Shown piece by piece: positions 9,971-21,300 of a DNA stretch of 64,000 nucleotides; position 1 is the first letter of the stretch, and every line of letters begins with the position of its first letter. Both the position numbers and the translations under genes were made by a program. The stretch is from the NCBI GenBank assembly GCA_030760725.1, contig JASWHV010000012.1, positions 84,828,968 to 84,892,967 on the forward strand. Direction: 5' to 3'. This DNA comes from Neostapfia colusana (taxonomy: Eukaryota; Streptophyta; Magnoliopsida; Poales; Poaceae). Below the pieces are notes generated by a model. The model searched no databases. It was not told where the DNA came from and was given only the letters and a program-made list of their open reading frames with translations.

Positions 9971-11039
9971 CACCCTGCTTCATGGTATGCGGGGCCAAAG
10001 CCGTGCCCCCCCCCCCGAGATCACCATGGGGGTCCCCCCCGTGTCCGAGCGTACGATGAAGCCACGTATGGCCAGCTCCTGCATCAGGACATCTACCTCA
10101 TCGACAAAGCAAGATAGCAAGCAACGCTCCGAAGCGCACGGTACTGGCAGACGCTACGGCGCTACCACCAAAGGCCCGTGCATGGGAGCTCAAGGCATGC
10201 GCTCCGGCGCTACCTTTGTAAGTTCTACCCCTAGAGCAGTGGTAAGACAGGTTTATTCTTTCTGTAACAGATCCCATAGAGCCCAGGAGCAGCGCTCGGA
10301 GCAACTAAGCCCCAGGGGGTGGTACAGGACTGCGTCCGACATAGCTTGATCCTGTACCCTAAGCGCGTAGGCCCTGCCCCCCTTCACAATGGGGCGGGTC
10401 ATTGCCTCCATGTACGACATGTCTTCCTCCTATGGACTTACTTGAATGAAAAGAACCCTATCCTACCACACCTACCTATGTGTTCATTTAAATTACACAT
10501 TAATTTTTATGATCACCTCCCCATGCTCTAGACAGTGTACGCCCATCGTACACTCGGCTCTCCTTTCCCACTCTCATGCCTAGTCAGCATTTGCCATCGT
10601 GCCGAAGGCGATCGTGCTTGAGGTACCTGCCAAAGGCCCGGGGGCCTCTCGGACCTCCCCCTGTTAGGGTCCTGTGACGCCAGTTGGTCTCCTCCAGGAA
10701 AGACCTACACCAGAGTGGGAGGTCCAGGGTGTGCAACCTGCTTTGCCTCGTCTTGTACCCAAAGCGTGTGCACTCTGCCCCCTCAGAGGTCCAGGGTGTG
10801 CAGCCTGCTTTGCCTGGTTCTGTACCCAAAGCGTGCACACTCTACCTCCCCAGCGCTACGGTCTAGTACTAGGGGCCGGACCGTTACACCCTGACCAAGG
10901 AGGGAGTCGGACCTCCGGTACCGAGTGCACTGAATTACCTAAGCCCCGTATACCGGCCCAGGACAGTAAGCCAAATAGGACTAAGAGATAGGGAAGGAAA
11001 GACCTCTGGGCAGGATTACCGTTTCCTACTCACTGCTGG
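9971..11039 (+). other. 3' internal part of the Gypsy-type element, no coding sequence
   Basis: GC-rich, with a short two-copy repeat around 10730-10850 (each copy has ccagggtgtgca followed by cctgctttgcct). No recognisable domain is present after the pol remnant. It is the untranslated tail of the nested element before its second minisatellite. Confidence 0.5.
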
Positions 11040-11660
11040 ACTTCATCCCCTCAGCACGGGTGACCTCCGATGCTGGACCTCTCCCTCTCCTTAGAGGCGA
11101 GCTCCGAAGTCGGACCTCTCCCTCTCCTTAGAGGCGAGCTCCGATGCCGGACCTCACCCCCTCCGTAGGGGTGAGCTCCGAAGCCGGTCGTCACCCCCAC
11201 CGCAGGGGTGAGCACCGAAGTCGGACCTTGCGCCCTACACTGAGCTGAGGTCCGAAGCCGAACAACACCCCCTCCGCAGGGGTGAGCTCCGAAGCCGGTC
11301 ATCACCCCCACCGCAGGGGTGAGCACCGAAGTCGGACCTTGCGCCCTACACTAGGCTGAGGTCCGAAGCCGGACAACACCCCCTTCGCACGGGTGAGCTT
11401 CGAAGCCGGTCATCACCTCCACCGCAGGGGTGAGCACCGAAGTCGGACCTTGCGCCCCACACTGGGCTGAGGTCCGAAGCCGGACAACACCCCTTCCACA
11501 CGGCTGAGCTCCGAAGCCGGACCTCACCCCCTCCTCAAAGATGAGCTCCGATGCCGGACCTCCCCCTTCCGCAGGGCTGAGCTCCGAAGACGGACCTCTC
11601 CCTCTCCTTAGAGGCGAGCTCCGATGCCGGACCTGACCCCCTCTGCAGGGCTGAGCTTCG
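11040..11660 (+). repeat. Second minisatellite, array of short hairpins
   Basis: Tandem units with a period of about 110-113 bp; the block tcaccccCaccgcaggggtga recurs near 11189, 11302 and 11412. Nearly every half-unit is an imperfect palindrome such as CACCCC...GGGGTG or CCTCT...AGAGG followed by gagctccgaag. It lies just upstream of the 3' LTR and is related to the LTR minisatellite but lacks its CACGTG sites. Confidence 0.8.
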
Positions 11661-11777
11661 AAGAGGGCAAGACCCTACAAGCAAAGGGAACACTCAAGAC
11701 AAGAAAGTGCGTGGGGTAGACAAGGGGAAGGCCCCACCCCGGGATCATTATCTCCCCCGAGATGGGCCCGGGGCCAC

Positions 11778-13832
11778 TGTCGGTACCCTCAATACCGGGT
11801 ACCCCGCGCACAGGAGAAAACCGCCTAAGGACCTCGCCCCCTCCGCGGGGGTGAGCTCCGAAGGCGCCACGTGTCCAGCAGGGCCGGGCCTCCCCCTCTC
11901 CTCAGAGGAGAGCTCCGGGCCTACCACGTGGCCAGAAGAGCCGGACCTCGCCCCCTCCGCGGGGGTGAGCTCCGAAGGCGCCACGTGTCCAGCAGGGTCG
12001 GGCCTCCCGTCTCCTCAGAGGAGAGCTCCGGATCTGCCACATGGCCAGAAGAGCCGGACCTCACCCCCCCCCCCCCCCCCCCCCCCCCCGCAGGGATGAG
12101 CTCCGAAGGCGCCACGTCTCCAGCGAGGTCGGGCCTCTCCTCTCCTCCGAGGCGAGCCCCGTGCTTGCCACGTGGCCAGCAGTGCCGCGCTGCCCTCCCC
12201 GGCTGGGTAGGCAGTAGGAGTAAAGGCACGCCATGCCTTGTACGATCTAGGAATTCAAGACCCGCACCTTCCCAAGACGCGGAGGCATGGCGCACGCCTG
12301 TCAGGAGGCACTGTGACCAGTCACAGTCAAGACAGGCGCACCATGTCAGGAGTTGTAGACCAATAAATACAGCGACAAGACATGCCCTATCGTCCCTGCC
12401 ATCATCAAACACTACGCCTAGCTTGCGGCATGGGCAGGACGACGACCAAGGAGCCATCGCCAGAAGGCAGCTACCAGCATTCACGACAAGATATGGTAGA
12501 TGGAAGGTGTCGAAGCGTCTGCGGTCGACACTTCCCCCAGGCCTGCTTCAAGGCAGCCCGTAGAGGTTTTTTTTTCAGAGGGGCTAGTCCTCTCAGAGGG
12601 TCTAGCGTTGGACAAAGGAGGAGATGAAGGTGGATGTGGATTGACACAAGGACTTTTACGTGGTTCAGGCCGCCGGGGCGTAAAACCCTACGTCCACGGG
12701 AGCAGAGTTGCTCGATGTATTGCTTGGTGCCTAGAACCAGAGTTCTAAGCTTGAAGATGAGTTGAGTTTCCCTAGATGTCTAGAGGCAGTTGAGCCAAAT
12801 GCCCAACCCCTTGTAACGTTGCATACCCTAGCCTTTTATAGCTCAAGGCTCGGGCGGCTTACAAGATGGGCCCCGGGGCCCGACAGGTGGCCCCGGGGTG
12901 ATATCCTACCATATACCTATCTTGGCGATGGCTTCGAGGTCGTTGTCCTGCCGCCCTGCCCATGCCGCAAGCTAGGCGCAGCGGCTCATGATGGCAGGGG
13001 CGGCAGGGCATGTCTTGTCGCAACATTTATTTGTCTACTACTCCGGACACTGCGCCTGTCTTGACAGTGACTGGTCACAGTGCCTCCTAACAGGCGTGCG
13101 CCGCGCCTCCACGTCTTGGGAAGGTGCGGGTCTTGAATGCCTTGTCCTGTCAAGGCATGGCGTGCCTTTACTCCTGCTGCCTACCGAGCCGAGGTGGGCA
13201 ACGCGACTCTGCTGGCCACGTGGCGGGCCAGGAGCTATCCTCTGAGGAGAGGGGAGCTCCGGCCCTACTGGACACGTGGCGCCTTCGGAGCTCGCCCCTG
13301 CGGAGGGGGCGAGGTCCGGCCTTCTGGGCCACGTGGCATGCCCAGAGCTATCCTTTGAGGGGAGGGGAGCTCCGGCCCTACTAGACACGTGACACCTTCG
13401 GAGCTCGCTCCTGCGGAGGGGGCGAGGTCCTTAGGCGGTTTGTCCCTGTGCGCGGGGGTACCCGGTACTGAGGGTACCAACAGCAGGAAATCACCCCGGG
13501 GTCACTTGTCGGGTCCCGGGGCCTACCTTGTAAGACGCCCGAGTCTTGAAGTATAAAAGGCTCGCGTAGGCAACGTTGCAAGGGGTTCGCCACCTTGCGG
13601 GTTCGGCATTTTAGCAACTCAACTCATACGCGAGCAAGCAATACACGGAGCAACACATCTCTCGTGGACGTAGGGTTTTACGCTCCGGCGGCCCGAACCA
13701 CGTAAAAAATCCTTGTGTCAATCCTCTCACAACCAACACGACCTTCCGAGAGAACTAGCCCCTCCGAAAAAGAACCTCCATGAGCTGCTCCTGAAGCAGG
13801 CCCGGGGGAAGTGTCGACGGAACACTTCGATA
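11778..13832 (+). repeat. 3' LTR of the nested Gypsy-type element, split by a solo LTR
   Basis: The left part (11778-12507) begins TGTCGGTACC and holds fewer minisatellite units than the 5' LTR, with four intact CACGTG cores and a 27-base C run near 12064-12090. The right part resumes at 13483 and ends at 13832. The two halves join where the 5' LTR reads agatggcaggaaatcacc, so the segment between them is an insertion. Confidence 0.88.
12508..13482 (-). mobile_element. Inverted solo LTR of the same Gypsy family
   Basis: The segment starts TGTCGAAG and ends GGTACCAACA, the reverse complement of the LTR termini of the host element. It carries the same TATA region and inverted minisatellite units. 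It is flanked by GAAGG (12503-12507) and GCAGG (13483-13487), a 5-bp target duplication with one change. No internal sequence is present, so it is a solo LTR left by recombination between the two LTRs of a full element. Confidence 0.88.
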
Positions 13833-14099
13833 GTAGCCAACGTGAAATTTTAATTTATACATGCTTATTATTTTGAATGACGTATTTTGTGGAGTAACTA
13901 ACACGAAAAACAAAACACGCCATTTCTGTTTGATTAAGTTTCCATTGAGTGTTGTATTTTGCAAAGTAGCCATGGCGAAAAGCGAAATACAACATTTTTT
14001 GTTTGTATGTGTTCTTATGTTGATATGTGTTTATATTTTGAAGGTTCCTCCACCTTATCTTGAGCACTTAGTTTTATATATTCCGTTGAGCCACTAACT

Positions 14100-17000
14100 G
14101 GTCACAACTATGGCTCACGGAGAGAGAGGCTTGAGATTGCTCTTGCGGTCTATGAGCTGGACTTTGCACTAACGAGTCCTTGCCCCACTGAGACTGAGGT
14201 CCCTATTGCAACTGAGGGAGAGACGGATGAGTCTTTTTCACTAAGAAAGGGACAATACCCCAGTGCTAAAGAAAAATATGATAAGGATATCCAAAGGTGG
14301 CAGACATCAACAAGGAAGTGTTTGATGGTCATCAGGGGAACAATAACTGAGGCCATTCGGGGAGCAATTCCTGAATGTGGTACGACTGCTGAGTACCTCT
14401 GCAAGATGGAGAGCCAGTTCACTGACTCTTCCAAGGCCTTGGCGAGTACTCTCATAAGAAAACTTGTCAGTGAGAAATACACTAGTTGTGGTGTGCTCGA
14501 GCACATTTTAAGATGGCAAACTTAGCCACGGAGCTCAAGCATTTGAACTAAGGGGTGAGTGATGAATTGCTTGTGCACTTCATCCTTGCATCTCTTCCAA
14601 AGGACTTTGAAGCTTTTGTGATAAACTATAACTCACAGCCTGATAAATGGTCTTTAGAGAAGTTCATTGCCTTGTGCGTTCAAGAAGAAGAACGCATTAA
14701 GTCCCAGAGGAGTGGTGATTTTGTTAACTACACCAAAGCAAAGGGAAGGGGAAGAGCTACTTCAGTTCTTCCAAGCTTCCCGCCTTTAAGCTACATGATA
14801 GCTCTTCTACAGATAAGGGTAGGGGAAAGACTCCTATGCAGCATCCTCCTCAAAAGGAGGTAAAAGTGGCTAAGAATCAATGTAAATTTTGCAAGGAGAT
14901 TGGACATCATCAGAGTCGGTTTTCTAAAATGGTGTTGTAAGAATGGTAATAATTTTATTACTTTTGTCAATGAATCCTCGATTTTAGATTACTCTTGATC
15001 TACTTGGTGGATTAACTCAGGTGTCACTGTGCATGTTTGTAACTCTATATAGGGATTAAGTATGAGTAAGACCCTAAGAAGAGATGAAAGGACCATTAAA
15101 GTTGCTGATGGTCGAGAAGCACAAGTCGAAGCCATTGGAGATCTCCCACTTAGACTTAAAAATGGTTTTGTACTTAGGCTTAATAATATTCTTTATGTTC
15201 CCTCTTTAGAGAGAAACTTCATTTCAATTTCATGTCTAGATGATTTATGCTATCTATGTCATTTTGGTAATGGTAGATGTACTATCACTTTTAATTATTA
15301 GATTGTGGGTCTTGGTTTTCGGCAAGACATGTTATATTTGTTGTTCACTCATGATGAAGTCAATGTTGTAAGTAACGATAACATTTCTCCATAAAATAAC
15401 TTAATATTTAGTAAGCGTAAAAGAATCGATTTAGAAACTTCGTCGAAATTATGACATTGTCGTTTATGCCATATTTCGAGGGGTAGAATTGAACGCTTAG
15501 TATCACAATCGATTCTTCCCCACTTATACTTCTCGAATTTTGAACAATGCATTGACTGCATTAATGGAAAATACATTAAGATCATTAAGCAAAACGTCAA
15601 ACGAAGTACATGAATATTGGAATTAGTTCACACGGATATTTGTGGTCTATTTCTCATAGTCTTTGTGGATGGCTATGATTCATTCATAATATTTATAGAT
15701 GACCATACTCATTATGACTATATTTATCCAATCAAGGAGTTATCCGAAGTTTTGGATAAATTTAAGATTTTTAGGCTGAAGTAGAAAATCAAAATGATGT
15801 TAAAATTAAAGTAGTAAGATCAGACTATGGAGGGGAGTACTACGGCCTGACACACCCCATATGGTCAAATTTCTGGACCTTTTGCAAGGTTTTTGCAGAA
15901 AAATGGTATGGTCGCCTAGTATTCGACACCAGGCGAGACTCAGCAAAACGGTGTAGCGGAACGGAGAAACCGTACGCTTATGGATATGGTAAGAAGTATG
16001 CTAAGTTATTCTACGCTACCGATTAGCTTGTGGATGGAGGAGTTAAAAACAGTCATTCACGTGCTTAATCGAGTTACTAGTAAGTCAGTATCTAAGATAC
16101 CGTACCCAGCTGTGGACGGGACGTAAGCCCTCATTAAACTACTTGCACGTGTGGGGATGTCCAGCTGAGGCGAAAGTATTTAACCCAAATATTGGTAAGC
16201 TGGACTCTAAAACTATCAGTTGCCACTTTATTGGCTATCCTGATAAATGTAAAAGATATAGATTCTACTGTCCAGACCGCTTTACTAAGTTCGTAGAAAC
16301 TAGACATGTTGTCTTCCTAGAGGATGTCATGATCAGGGGGAGCAAGGTAAGACGTGAAATAGGTATTGAACCCTATTTCACGATACCCGCTGATGATGGA
16401 TCATCTGTGCCTAGCACTAATGATTCAGCACCTGGTGTTGTTCCTTCATCAGTGACGGAAATTAGTGAGGCTCCTGTACCACAGGAACCAGCTCAACCCT
16501 TCTGAGTATTCTGAGTCACCTGTCGTTAACGATGAGGAGCAACACCTGCCCAACCTGTGGATGACGCACAACTCAGAAGATCTCAAAGAGTGAGACGCTC
16601 CGCTATACTGAGTGAATATGAGGTCCACATGAGTGAAGAAGTTCAAATGGATGATGATCCCACCTTATTTGAAGAAGCTATGAGAAGACCTCAGTCATCT
16701 GAGTGGCAAAAGGATATGGAGGATGATATGAGGTCAATAGACGCCAACAAAGTCTGAGAATTAGTCAATATTATTAATGGAGCCAAAACAGTAGGCTGCA
16801 AATGGGTCTACAAGATCAAACGTGGCTCTAATGGGAAAATCGAGAAATATAAGACCAGACTTATGGCAAAAGTATTCACTCAAAGAGAAGGTGATTACAA
16901 TGATACGTTCTCACCTGTCTCTAGTAAAGATTCGTTCAGAATCATTATGGCATTAGTGACACATTTTGACTTAGAATTACATCAAATGGATGTAAAAATG

Positions 17001-18280
17001 ACGTTCCTCAATGTGGATCTCTATGAGGACGTCTACATGACACAACCAAAGGGTTTGTCGTTAAGGATAAGGAACACATGAGATGCCAATTAAGAAAGTG
17101 TATTTATGAACTTAAACATATCTCAAGGTAATGATATCTAAAGTTTAATGAAACCATAAGAAAGTTTGGGTTTAAGGAAAACGGGGAGGACAATTACATA
17201 TATGCTAAGTTTAAGAATGAGAATTTTTTTGTTCTTTACGTAGATGACATACTACTTGCAAGTAGTAATGTCAATCTATTGTTAGAAATAAGAAATTTTT
17301 GTTCTCAAACTTCGACATAAAGGATCTTGGTGAAGCTTCCTACGTGTTAGGAATCGAGGTTCTCCTAGATTGCAATAAGGGGCATTAGGCGTATCTCAGA
17401 AAGCGTACTTGGATAGCGTACTCAAAAAGTATAGTATGTACGCTAGCAAACCTTCGCCTGCTCCAATGGTGATAAGTTTGAGAATTTTCAGTGTCCCAGG
17501 AACCAATATGAGATTGATCAAATGAAATTTGTCCCATATGCTTCTGCTGTCGGAAGTCTTATGTATGCTCAAGTATGTACTTGCCCCGACTTAGAATTCT
17601 TAACTCGGATGCTTGGCAAATATCAGGCCAATCCAGGAATTGATAAGTGGAAGTCAGTTAAGAAGACACTCAGATACGTGCAGGGAACAAAAGGCCTCAT
17701 GTTGACATTTAGTAAGTCAAGCTCACTAGAGATAGTGGGATACTCAGACTCAGATTTTGCGGGATGTGTGGACACTAAGAATCTACGTCAGGTTATATCT
17801 TCACTCTCGCAAATGGAGCTATCTCGTGGAAGAGCTCCTAACAAACCGTCACTGCATCATCCCCAATGCATGTCGAGTTTGTTGCGTGTTATGAGGCCAC
17901 AGGGCAAGCACTATGACTCAAGAAATTTTTACTTGGTCTTAGAGTGATCGATAGTATTCATAAACCACTTAAGTTGTACTGTGACAATGAGCCCACAATA
18001 CTATATTGTCACCACAACAAATCAAGCGGAACTGCCAAACACATTGATATTAAGTTCTATGTTGTGAAAGATAAAATCTACAATCACACAATTAGTCTCG
18101 AGCATATAAGTACAAAACATATGCTTGCGGATCCGCTAACAAAAGGTATTCCACCCAATGTGTTCAGAGAACACATAGTCAGCATGGGTTTAAGGGAGAA
18201 CCTGTGCACTATCGTGGATACTAAGGGGCAAATAAAGAGTAAGGTTATTTCCAAGCATGAAACATATAGTGGTCGTTGAG
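14100..18280 (+). pseudogene. Copia gag-pol, heavily degraded
   Basis: Recognisable pieces in order: gag (SAKEKYDKDIQRWQTST at about 14265, LVHFILASLPKDFEAFV at 14565), a zinc-knuckle remnant (CKFCKEIGHH, 14886), protease region with INSGVTVHVCNS (15010), integrase pieces (ELVHTDICG near 15620; VRSDYGGEYY near 15815; HVWGCPAEAKVFNPNIGKLD at 16145), reverse transcriptase (HQMDVKMTFLNVDLYEDVY at 16981, FVLYVDDILLASSN near 17230) and RNase H (VGSLMYAQVCTCPDL, YSDSDFAGCVDTK, and the C-terminus to 18279). The protease Asp-Ser/Thr-Gly motif has become Asn-Ser-Gly. There are many stops and shifts, so no product is expected. Confidence 0.9.
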
Positions 18281-18400
18281 TCAAACAGTACGTAAATGAC
18301 TGTTTTGATGCGTCGCGCCTTTTATGTTGACCGTGAGAGGATATACACGTAACTAAGACAAAAAGTTGGTAAGTATTGTGTCCGTGATCAAGAGGGAGAA

Positions 18401-18832
18401 TGTTAATTGCATTTGATCCTAGAAATTTTGGGTGGGCAATAACCACCCGATTTACTCCCTATGTGCCCTGAACGGGGGCACAACCGTTTCAATTCGGTTG
18501 AAACCCCCTCTCGCACACGCTATAAGAAGGGGAGGCAGCCGGGGTGTGGATGGCGCACACACACACACACCTAACGCCTCCTACAATCTCGTAATCCCGA
18601 TCCTAAGTGTGCGTTAGCGAGGGGAAGGTCTCTTCCCCATCGGCTACCGGGTTCCGATCTTCACCGCCTACGCCATGTCTACCTTCTCCACTACGGTCGA
18701 AGGTATGAGCACGGAATTCCTAATCCTCTAATTGTATTTTAGACCGATTGATCATGTTTAATCTTGATTATGCCTAAGCTACTTGATTAGGAATGCCTAG
18801 GATTAAGCAATAAGAAAACTCTAAGTCTAACA
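18401..18832 (+). repeat. 3' LTR of the Copia element
   Basis: 432 bp, preceded directly by the purine tract at 18391-18400 and ending CTAACA at 18832. It matches 5266-5689 over its full length, and the target duplication CCTAT follows at 18833-18837. Confidence 0.93.
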
Positions 18833-18904
18833 CCTATTGTCTAAAACAAGGAATTTTAACTAAGGGTAGGCACGGATAAATCTCACAGAAGATCAAGGGG
18901 GGTT

Positions 18905-19340
18905 TAATCATTTTTTTAGAAAGCTGCAGGCTGTTGTCCAGCAATATATTAAGCAGAAAAAAGAATCGTTTTGGTTACAGCTCGTACAACCGCAGCGACA
19001 CCTCATGTGGGCGATAAAGAGAACGTAATACAAGTGCACATGAAAACCCCACACTTTTAACTCAACACCTAAGGTTAGCCTAAAAATGTATAGGTAATCA
19101 GGCTCAACTGTGAAGCCCCAGCAGAAATCCAGCGCTGGGCTTCCTCCTTGATGCCTTCCAAAATTAGTTGCATTGATTTCTCCTTGCACTCAAAGATTCT
19201 TGCATTTCTTTCTTTTCATATTTTTTCTGCATCGTTGGTGGGAGCCATGGTCTATTAGCTAGCTTCTTGTTGTCTCTGTACTTCATATGAAATACGTCAT
19301 GCAGTCTCAAGAACCTGACGTTTTGGATAAGCAACGATCT
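18905..19340 (-). mobile_element. 5'-truncated L1-type LINE fragment
   Basis: On the minus strand one frame reads KERNARIFECKEKSMQLI and then EGIKEEAQRWISAGA (about 19215-19110). This is the usual C-terminal end of plant L1 ORF2 proteins. The fragment ends near 18912 in a short A tract. No reverse transcriptase core is present. The left boundary is approximate and the copy is dead. Confidence 0.6.
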
Positions 19341-19687
19341 CCAAAAATTTATGGCAATAATATGGGCGTATATTTAAATACTTATCCACACGCCCATAAG
19401 TTTTAAGCTGGCAAATAAAATATTTTAGAAACTACTAGTAATAGTCAAAGCTTCAAAACTTTGATCGTTGTCCACTATACATCAAGTATTTGTGGTTGAA
19501 AGGAGTGCCAAATAATAAAGACGAACACTTTGTATGATCCAAATGACAGCACTCTCAATTGTGCAAATCCTAGATATCAGAAAAGGGTGGCAAAGATATG
19601 TACACCTAAGGGTAAGTCCCTTCACCACTTCGTGATTTGCGTAAGGGTCGATAGTTAATACATCATGGTTATATCAGCAAATTGTGA
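19341..19687. other. Intergenic stretch, nothing recognised
   Basis: A/T-rich sequence with no open frame of note and no repeat ends that I can identify. It separates the L1 fragment from a small inverted-repeat element. Confidence 0.5.
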
Positions 19688-19688
19688 T

Positions 19689-19767
19689 ACTCCCTCCATT
19701 TTAAATTATTTGACGTTGGTTAGTTTAAAATTGAACTAACCAACGTCAAATAATTTGAAACAGAAGT
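19689..19767. mobile_element. Stowaway-like MITE
   Basis: A 78-bp near-perfect palindrome begins CTCCCTCCATTTTAAATTAT. Its right arm read in reverse is CTTCTGTTTCAAATTATTTG; both arms continue with GACGTTGGTTAGTT. TA dinucleotides flank it. The CTCCCTCC terminus and TA target are typical of Stowaway (Tc1/mariner-type) MITEs. A relative lies at about 23888-23966. Confidence 0.75.
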
Positions 19768-20500
19768 ACTACTCAATTTATAGTTTTTTAAAAAAAGAAA
19801 GACGACAAAGCGCAAGATGTATATTGATTGGCCTTTGTCTACACAATACCATCACCCGACTTCTCGCCACTTCTCTTGACGCCATTCCATGTGTTGTCGT
19901 CTCGATGCTTGCAGCGTCCATGGTAGGGTTTTGTCAGAGCATTGGGGCAAATGTTGTTGGTTGAGTTCTTCGGCAAGACCTTGTCTCACCATGACAACAT
20001 ATCATTTCCCATTGTCTCACCCTATCCATTGTCATCACCACTACCATCGCCTGGCCCCATCGTCCTAGCACCACATCCAATTGATGGCGTCCATGGCAGC
20101 TTTCTCTTCGCCTCGCCGTCCGACCTACCAAAGCAGTATACTCTATGGTCGTCACCTTTGAAAGCTCCACACCAAAAACTCTAAAACCCTAACCTCGCCC
20201 AATAAGAAGAAATTGTTGGTTACAACTCAACTCTTGGAGTAGTTTGGACGCCAGCGGTACAAAAATGAGAAGAGATGGAAGCGCCAAATTGCTTACGTAT
20301 ATATATTATATCAATCCCATTCAAATGTGTATATATATATATTTAAATTTTGGTTATTTATATGAAGTAACTGCTCATGTTAGTAACAAATTAGCTTACA
20401 TGTAGTTGTTCCAGAAATTACATCCCACAAAGCCAATTAGGACCACAAGTTAATTTACATTCTGATCTCTAGCTAGCTATACGAAGTAATATAATGTTAC
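19768..20500. other. Intergenic stretch
   Basis: No family resemblance is seen in the short open frames. There is a (TA)n tract near 20330-20342 and an A/T-rich end. A cryptic exon cannot be excluded. Confidence 0.4.
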
Positions 20501-21300
20501 CTAACCATTTTGATGAAACCATCTCAGAGGCTTGTTCTGAACGTATAGAAGCTTTATTAGAAGCAACAGAATGTACGGAGTACGTGGCGATGGGCTTGCT
20601 GATCGAATTGTGTAGCAGGTGGTGGTCTCATCGTGTTCTCGATCGGGCGTAACAGAAATGCGCCTACCCGCAAGACGTGGAGAGGTGACTACAGCTAGAC
20701 AACTCGCCGTAGTGGGTCGTAGGACACTTGCACGCCGGACAAAAAGAGATGAACCAGCGCCACCCATGGTGCCATGCCCGCCGGCCTGTCCGCACGAGCC
20801 GTGGCCCATGGCCGCGCGCGCGCGCATCATGAGGGAACGGAACAGCTGACAGCTCCGTGGGTGTCCACCCGTCGTCGTCCAGGCGTCGATCGGGGGACAG
20901 GCGGGGCACGCGCCGCGGGGGCAGACAAAGGCGCGGCACCAAAAGGGAAGAACCGCGCGCGCCGTGGCCCCGCCATGAGCGGACATTGAGCTCGGTGGAG
21001 GGTGGCCGGTGGCGCGCCAGCCGGGCGCGTGAGCCGGCACCCACTCACGTTGGGGCCGGCGGTGGTGCGGTCCCGCGGCGCGGCGCCGGGCAGTGCGTGC
21101 GTGCTCCAGGGGCCCCGCGCGCGCGATGGGTGACGGCGCTGGTCGGCGGCCCGCGTGAAAAGGCGTGCCCGGGTGCGGTCGGTCCGCTCTCGGTTGGTTG
21201 CCAATCTGCCATGTGGCCCATATGCCATGTCCGTCCGGGTCGACGCTTGCGCATCCATCCACCAAACTTGTTCCTCCTATTTCCTACTCCCATAGGTACT
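20501..21300. other. GC-rich block with an unsupported 254-codon open frame
   Basis: A minus-strand frame is open from 21265 to 20501, but its translation is rich in Arg, Pro, Ala, Gly and His and matches no family I know. Several other frames are open over the same block, as expected from high GC. It could be a CpG-rich promoter region or an old gene fragment. I do not call it a gene. Confidence 0.35.

Larger units (their letters stand above)
7104..13832 (+). mobile_element. Nested Gypsy-type element with most of pol deleted
   Basis: LTRs start TGTCGGTACC and end CTTCGACA (5' LTR, 7104-8384) or CTTCGATA (3' LTR, 11778-13832, itself interrupted). The flanks CTAGC (7099-7103) and GTAGC (13833-13837) are a 5-bp target duplication with one change. 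A primer-binding-like TGGTGCGCAAGGTAGGGGG follows the 5' LTR. The interior has a Gypsy gag region, then jumps to a remnant reading QALADFVAEW, so protease and reverse transcriptase are missing. The element is non-autonomous and now inactive. Confidence 0.9.
5266..18832 (+). mobile_element. Degraded Copia LTR retrotransposon with nested insertions
   Basis: LTRs at 5266-5689 and 18401-18832 begin TGTTA and end CTAACA. The flanking 5-bp target duplication CCTAT is intact (5261-5265 and 18833-18837). A primer-binding site like the tRNA-Met type (TGATATCAGAGCC, 5691-5703) follows the left LTR, and a purine tract (AGAGGGAGAA) precedes the right LTR. Domain order gag, protease, integrase, reverse transcriptase, RNase H is Copia. 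The coding region is broken by many stops and shifts. A Gypsy-type element sits in its leader at 7104-13832. Confidence 0.95.
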
